A stretch of 45,490 nucleotides of DNA from CAZGVW01 sp964529265. GTDB taxonomy: Bacteria; Planctomycetota; Phycisphaerae; Phycisphaerales; UBA1924. The notes beneath the pieces are model-generated. The model saw only the letters and a list, made by a program, of their open reading frames with translations, did no database searches and was not told the origin of the DNA. The stretch lies in contig CAZGVW010000001.1 in NCBI GenBank assembly GCA_964529265.1, positions 1-45,490 on the forward strand, in the 5' to 3' direction. Positions 41,228 through 45,490 of this stretch are shown here, piece by piece. The first letter of the stretch is position 1, and each line of letters starts with the position of its first letter. The translations under genes were made by a program, and so were the position numbers.

Positions 41228-42871
41228 TCACGACACCAGTTGCGCCAGCGCCGCCGGCGGCGTCATCGTGGCGCGCGGAATCTGCGGGCTGTCCGCCGTG
41301 TACATCAGCCGACTGTCCATCAGCCTCCCCACGCCGCGCCGAAGGTCCGCCGGAGTCACCGCATTGTTCCCCAGCCGCTCCGCGTGGGCCCCCGCCGCAA
41401 GGCTCCCCATCACCGCCGCCATGATGAACGATCCCGTCCGCGCCAGCGTCAAGGTCGCCGTCGCGAGCAGCGCATCCCCGCACCCCAGTGGATCGATCGC
41501 ATGGTGCGTGAACGAAGGCACGTGCTCGCCCGCGATCCGGCTGTGCCACGCCTCGCGCGCCGCCGCATTCGCTGCGACGCGGTCGAACGCCACCAGCCCA
41601 TCCTCCGCCAGCGTGATCATCGCCCCGCGCGATGACGTCGCCTCGAGCAGCTTCCACACCACCGCGCTCAGCCCGTCGTCATAGTCGTTCAGCGCATCCC
41701 GCAACTCCGCTTCCGTCGGGCAGAGCAGGTCCATCTTGCGCATGTGCAGCAGGTTGGATCGCCGCCCGCTCACGTCGCCCGAGAGCACATCCACGTGCGG
41801 CCGTAGGGCCTCGCACAGCGCGCCCGTCACCGCGGGCGTGAGCAGCCCCTGCCCGAAGTCAACCACGATCGCCGCGTGGCACTCCGCCGCGGCCCGCTCC
41901 GCCAGGTCGATCAGCCGCTTCTGCTGCCCCGCATCGAGCGTCACCGGCTCCAGCAGGTCCAGCTTCATCACCTTCTGCGCGCCAACAAGAAACCGCTGCT
42001 TCTCCGCCAGCGGCCGCGAGAGATCGATGAACTGCGTCTCCACCCCGTCGATGAGCAGCCGCTGCCGCATCGCCTCCGCGTCCGGCGTCCGCGGCAGCGC
42101 GGTCACGAGCACCGGCGCCGCGCCCAACGCCGCCAGGTGCCGCGCGATCACCGCCGCCCCGCCGTCGAAACTGCGCCGCTCAATCGGACGCAGCGTCATG
42201 ATCGGGCCTTCGCCCGCGATCACCGGCCGGTCGCACAGAATGTACGTATCCACCACCGTCTGTCCGACCACGCACACCCGCGCTCCGCGGAATGAGTGCA
42301 GCGCCGTTTCGATGCTCTGCGGCGTGATCTCGTGCTGCTCGACCAGTTGCCGCACGCGCGTCGTGAACGGGTCCACCGCGTCCTGCAGCGCCGCGATGAG
42401 CGCTGTGGACGAGAACACGATGTCGCCCGAACTGAACACCACTCGCCCGCCGTGCCGCTCCACCGCCTCCCGCTCCGCCTTGAAGCGCGGGTCGGCGTTT
42501 GCCTCGTACTCGCGCCCCTTCACGTAGACGTCGGGCTGGATGTCCTCCAGCAGGTCCGCCGCCGTCGGCCGCGGGTCGATGCACACCCAGTCCACGCAGT
42601 CGAGCGCCGCCAGGTTCTCAGCCCGCAGTTCCTGCGGGATCAGCGGCCGGCCCGTGCCCTTGGCCATCGCCGCGTCGCCCGTGATGGTCACGAGCAGCAC
42701 GTCCCCAAGCTTCGCCGCGTGCTGCAGATGCCTGATGTGCCCCGGGTGCACGATGTCGAAGCACCCGTGACACTGCACCACGGTTTGACCGGCCTGCCTC
42801 GCCCCGGCCCGGTGCGAGCGCAGTTCCGGCAGGGACAACACCTTGCGCGCAGCCGTCCTGACGTCCGCCAT
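41228..42871 (-). CDS. hldE: HldE-like heptose cytidylyltransferase-kinase with reversed domain order
   Basis: This bifunctional enzyme makes activated heptose for LPS. The N-terminal part (about 1-165) is the nucleotidyltransferase, with VVQCHGCFDIVHPGHIRHL (HxGH motif) and VYVKGREY. The C-terminal part (about 195-530) is a PfkB-type sugar kinase: ARVCVVGQTVVDTYI, SFDGGAAVIARHLAALGA, PTEAELRDAL and DPLGCGDALLATATL. In E. coli HldE the kinase comes first and the transferase last; here the order is reversed. The ATG at 42871 is favoured over 42946 because similarity starts there. The kinase motif DPLGCGD differs from the usual DTTGAGD. It is divergent from the GGEEF gene. Confidence 0.85.
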   Translation of the reverse strand: MADVRTAARKVLSLPELRSHRAGARQAGQTVVQCHGCFDIVHPGHIRHLQHAAKLGDVLLVTITGDAAMAKGTGRPLIPQELRAENLAALDCVDWVCIDPRPTAADLLEDIQPDVYVKGREYEANADPRFKAEREAVERHGGRVVFSSGDIVFSSTALIAALQDAVDPFTTRVRQLVEQHEITPQSIETALHSFRGARVCVVGQTVVDTYILCDRPVIAGEGPIMTLRPIERRSFDGGAAVIARHLAALGAAPVLVTALPRTPDAEAMRQRLLIDGVETQFIDLSRPLAEKQRFLVGAQKVMKLDLLEPVTLDAGQQKRLIDLAERAAAECHAAIVVDFGQGLLTPAVTGALCEALRPHVDVLSGDVSGRRSNLLHMRKMDLLCPTEAELRDALNDYDDGLSAVVWKLLEATSSRGAMITLAEDGLVAFDRVAANAAAREAWHSRIAGEHVPSFTHHAIDPLGCGDALLATATLTLARTGSFIMAAVMGSLAAGAHAERLGNNAVTPADLRRGVGRLMDSRLMYTADSPQIPRATMTPPAALAQLVS

Positions 42872-43167
42872 GGCCCCCGTATCGGTCCTCAGTCGCTCCA
42901 GAGGCTGATTTTTCGGGACTTGGCGCCCCGGCCCCGGCCGGGACACGTCCGGCGCTCCCCTGAATGCGGGTCACACTCAAAGCAGGGGACCAATTCACCC
43001 GATTTGGGAGGGAGCCACCTTGATGTGGGATGCGAGATCTTTCTGGGGACACGTTCGGGATTCCGCTGCGCGCTCGCCGCGGCTGTCCGCTTGTCCACCA
43101 CTCCGTTTCCGAGAGCCTGGCCGGGGCTTCGGACCGGAGCACCGCCCCGCTCGAGAAGGGAAGAGGA

Positions 43168-44733
43168 ATGTCCGCACCCATCCTGGCCCGGGTCTGCAAC
43201 ACCGAGAACCTCCCGTCGCTGCCCACGGTGGCGCTTGATGTCCTCCGGCTCACGCAGGACGAGACGGCGACCATCCCCGAGATCGCCCGGGTCATCCAGC
43301 ACGATCCTGCGCTCACCGCCCGCCTGCTCCGCCTCGTGAACTCATCGCGCTACGGCATGGCGCGCCAGGTCACCTCGCTTCAGCAGGCGATGAACTTGCT
43401 CGGCCTGCGCACCGTCCGCGTGATGACGCTCAGTTTCTCCCTCGTCGGCGTCATGGAGGCGCCCGAGGGCCGCGGATTCGACCACCGGGAGTTCTGGCGC
43501 CGCTCGATCACCACCGCCGCTGCCGCAAGGCTCCTTGCCGACGTGGTCGCTCCCGCCCGTGCGGATGAGGCCTTCGTCGCCGGGTTGCTCGCACACATCG
43601 GCCGCCTCGCCGCCGCGCGGACCGCGCCGGATCTCTACCAGCCGGTGCTGGACGCCGCCGCGAAGGCGCCGGGCCGCTCACTTCACGAGATCGAGCGCGA
43701 GGTCCTCAAGTGCTCCCACGCCGCGATGGGCAGGGCGCTCCTCGCCGGGTGGGGGCTGCCCGATCCCCTGGTGGACGCCGTCGGCTCGCATCTTGGTGAG
43801 GGCATCGATGGCCTGCCGGATGCAAGCGCGAGCCTCGCGCGAGTCGTTCGCGCCGCCGCGGCCATCGCCGACGTCTTCTGCGGGGGAGCGCCGGGCGGCG
43901 CCGCGATCGCAGAGGTGCATCGCGAGTGCTGCGGAGCGCTCGGACTCGAACCCGCGGAGGTCGAGACGGCGCTGCGGGCCCTCGATGGCGAGGTCCGCGA
44001 ATCCGCAGAGGCGCTCTCGATCCCCATCGGCCAGACGATCGACTATGCGCAGCTCCAGAGCGACGCGGTCGCGACGCTGGCCCGCCTCTCCGTCGAGGCG
44101 GAGAGCGAGCGCAGCCAGACCGCCCTCCAGGCCGAAACCGCCCGCCGCGAGGCCGATCGCCTGCGCGACGAAAAACGGGCGATTCTTGAACTTGCCTCGA
44201 CAGATGGTCTCACCGGTGTTGCCACCCGCGCCGAGTTCGACAAGCGCCTCGATGAGGAAGTCCGCCGCGCCCGCGCCGCCCGCCGGCCGCTCGCCCTCAT
44301 CATGATCGACCTTGACAACTTCAAGCGACTGAACGATCAGCACGGCCACCGCGCCGGCGACGCCGCTCTCCGCCTGGTCGGGGCCATCCTCCGCGACTTC
44401 GTCGCCGGGGCCGGCTTCGCCGCCCGATACGGCGGCGAGGAGTTCGCCGTCATCATCTCGTCCTGCGCTGACGCCGAAGAAGCAACGCTCGCCGCCGGGC
44501 GATTGGGCGCGATCATCGCCTCGCGAGTCGTCGAGCACGAAGACAAGCGATTCACGATGACCGTGAGCCAGGGCGTCGCCTTCGCTCCCGCCGACGCCCC
44601 CGGCCTTTCCGCCGAGTCCATGGTCGATGCCGCCGACCAGCGCCTCTACCACGCCAAGAACACCGGCCGGAACCGGGTCGAGTCGGTCGTCATCGGCGCC
44701 GCCGCGCCGCGGCAGGTCCGCCGCTCGGCGTGA
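43168..44733 (+). CDS. HDOD-GGDEF protein (putative diguanylate cyclase)
   Basis: This 521-residue cytoplasmic protein has an N-terminal HDOD domain (residues 10-215: LPSLPTVALDVLRLTQDE, VIQHDPALTARLLRLVNSSRYG, LLGLRTVRVMTLSFSLVG). A coiled coil (ESERSQTALQAETARREADRLRDEKRAIL) follows, then a GGDEF domain (about 345-510). The catalytic loop is GGEEF at residues 422-426, and DLDNFKRLNDQHGHRAGDAAL and MVDAADQRLYHAKNTGRN are intact, so cyclic-di-GMP synthesis is likely. There is no RxxD inhibitory site five residues before GGEEF. The ATG at 43168 has AGAGGA before it. It could supply the signal that the HD-GYP protein at 25843 destroys. Confidence 0.9.
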   Translation: MSAPILARVCNTENLPSLPTVALDVLRLTQDETATIPEIARVIQHDPALTARLLRLVNSSRYGMARQVTSLQQAMNLLGLRTVRVMTLSFSLVGVMEAPEGRGFDHREFWRRSITTAAAARLLADVVAPARADEAFVAGLLAHIGRLAAARTAPDLYQPVLDAAAKAPGRSLHEIEREVLKCSHAAMGRALLAGWGLPDPLVDAVGSHLGEGIDGLPDASASLARVVRAAAAIADVFCGGAPGGAAIAEVHRECCGALGLEPAEVETALRALDGEVRESAEALSIPIGQTIDYAQLQSDAVATLARLSVEAESERSQTALQAETARREADRLRDEKRAILELASTDGLTGVATRAEFDKRLDEEVRRARAARRPLALIMIDLDNFKRLNDQHGHRAGDAALRLVGAILRDFVAGAGFAARYGGEEFAVIISSCADAEEATLAAGRLGAIIASRVVEHEDKRFTMTVSQGVAFAPADAPGLSAESMVDAADQRLYHAKNTGRNRVESVVIGAAAPRQVRRSA

Positions 44734-44765
44734 GCGCAGAACGCCGTTCGACCGATAAGGGAGGC

Positions 44766-45490
44766 ATGAAGTCGCCTCCCGATCCGCAGCCGCTCGGCCT
44801 CCGGACCGTCTGTCCCGAGGACTTCCGCCGGTGGCAGGAGGAGTCGCGCCTCATCGACTCCATGCAGGTCGTGTTCATCGTCGGCCCGCAGCGCACGGGC
44901 ACCACCTGGCTGACGCAGAACTTCCAGGGCCACCCGAACGCAGCGTCTCGGTGCGAGGGACACAGTGCCTCCAGACTGCTCTCGAGCGTCGTTCCGCAGA
45001 TTCGCGCCTTCAACGCCGATCGTCCCGACCACGCGCCCTACTGCCGACTGCTCGATGACGATCAGGCAATGCTCGCGCGTCAGATCGTCGATCGGCAGTT
45101 GATCAGCTACATCCGGTCCGCTGAGTCCGCGACGCCGAGCCCGATCCTCGCGGTCATTGACAAGACCCCCACGCATTGCCACTTCATCGCCGATCTCGCA
45201 GCGCTCTATCCCACGGCCCGGTTCATATGCTGCACACGGGATGTCCGCGATGCTGTCGTGAGCCTGTACTTCCTCTGGAAGTCACGCAATCCCAAGGCGG
45301 AGGGCGACATCGCCTACAGCGCTCGCTGGCATGCCATGCACACGTTCGGACCAATGCTGCGCACCGCTCGCGCCGCCGGCGCCCGCCTTGGCCCATCGCG
45401 ATACACCGAGACGGCCTACGAGGACCGCAAAGCCGACCCCCACGCCGAGATCGAGCGCCTGCTCCGCTTCATCGGCCTCGATGCGTCTCC
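44766..45490 (+). CDS. Sulfotransferase-family protein, 3' end beyond the window
   Basis: This is the first 241 residues of a PAPS-dependent sulfotransferase; no stop is reached. The ATG at 44766 has GGGAGG one base before it, a short spacing. The 5'-phosphosulfate loop VFIVGPQRTGTTWLTQ is at about residues 37-52. A 3'-phosphate-binding segment FICCTRDVRDAVVSLY contains the conserved Arg-Asp and Ser. The HFI-ADLAALYPTARF stretch between them is typical. It lies 32 bases after the HDOD-GGDEF gene. Substrates cannot be named; planctomycetes often have many such enzymes. Confidence 0.85.
   Translation, partial: MKSPPDPQPLGLRTVCPEDFRRWQEESRLIDSMQVVFIVGPQRTGTTWLTQNFQGHPNAASRCEGHSASRLLSSVVPQIRAFNADRPDHAPYCRLLDDDQAMLARQIVDRQLISYIRSAESATPSPILAVIDKTPTHCHFIADLAALYPTARFICCTRDVRDAVVSLYFLWKSRNPKAEGDIAYSARWHAMHTFGPMLRTARAAGARLGPSRYTETAYEDRKADPHAEIERLLRFIGLDAS

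Noticed and set aside
1..45490. CRISPR arrays, prophage or toxin-antitoxin modules
   Set aside because: No regularly spaced repeats, phage structural genes or recognisable toxin-antitoxin pairs were seen. The PIN domain at 36502 is fused to membrane helices and TRAM and is not a VapC-type toxin.

Overview
The window is GC-rich, dense bacterial chromosome. It most likely comes from a planctomycete of the Phycisphaerae type. The indicators are three secreted proteins ending in the paired, Asp/Asn-rich dockerin-like repeats (NGDGxVNSSDLxxLLAxWG) common in that group, a short-lived PEP-CTERM-like sorting tail, many Sec-exported proteins, and small TPR proteins. This placement is inference; no rRNA is present.

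Layout. Positions 1-141 are the end of an IS3-family insertion sequence (start of its first transposase ORF plus a terminal inverted repeat), which has cut off the 5' end of a dockerin-bearing gene (142-1107). From 1.1 to 16 kb lies a mixed set of single genes: a secreted M23 peptidase, a TPR protein, a LigD-phosphoesterase-like protein, asparagine synthetase, a DUF2007 protein, an Opp-type ATPase, a sigma-factor-like protein, YgfZ, an M42 aminopeptidase, a large HAF/FG-GAP secreted protein, an HTH-receiver regulator, and the moeA-moaD pair.

From 16.06 to 30.80 kb runs one long plus-strand operon. It encodes a type IV pilus / type II secretion-like machine: pseudopilin, PilM, PilN, PilO, PilP/GspC-like protein, secretin, TPR lipoprotein, GspE/PilB ATPase and GspF/PilC. 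A complete signalling cassette (sensor kinase, receiver, GAF-HD-GYP phosphodiesterase, STAS protein) is inserted between the lipoprotein and the ATPase. Most junctions overlap by 1-4 bases. This is the most system-like part of the window.

From 30.8 to 38 kb are recJ (convergent), an adenylate kinase, a PEP-CTERM-like exported protein with a strong terminator, an exported amidohydrolase and a PIN-TRAM membrane protein. At 37.93-40.09 kb sits a replication/nucleoid cluster: an SRP RNA gene, dnaX with an in-frame A_AAA_AAA slippery heptamer that would give short (gamma) and long (tau) products, and ebfC starting at the base after the tau stop. The right end holds an LPS-sugar gene with reversed HldE domain order, a glycosyltransferase, an HDOD-GGEEF diguanylate cyclase and a sulfotransferase that runs off the edge.

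At the largest scale, G-over-C excess on the plus strand is strong at the left, near zero in the middle and reversed at the right. This holds whichever strand the genes are on, so replication forks may converge near here. No tRNA, rRNA, CRISPR array or prophage was seen.
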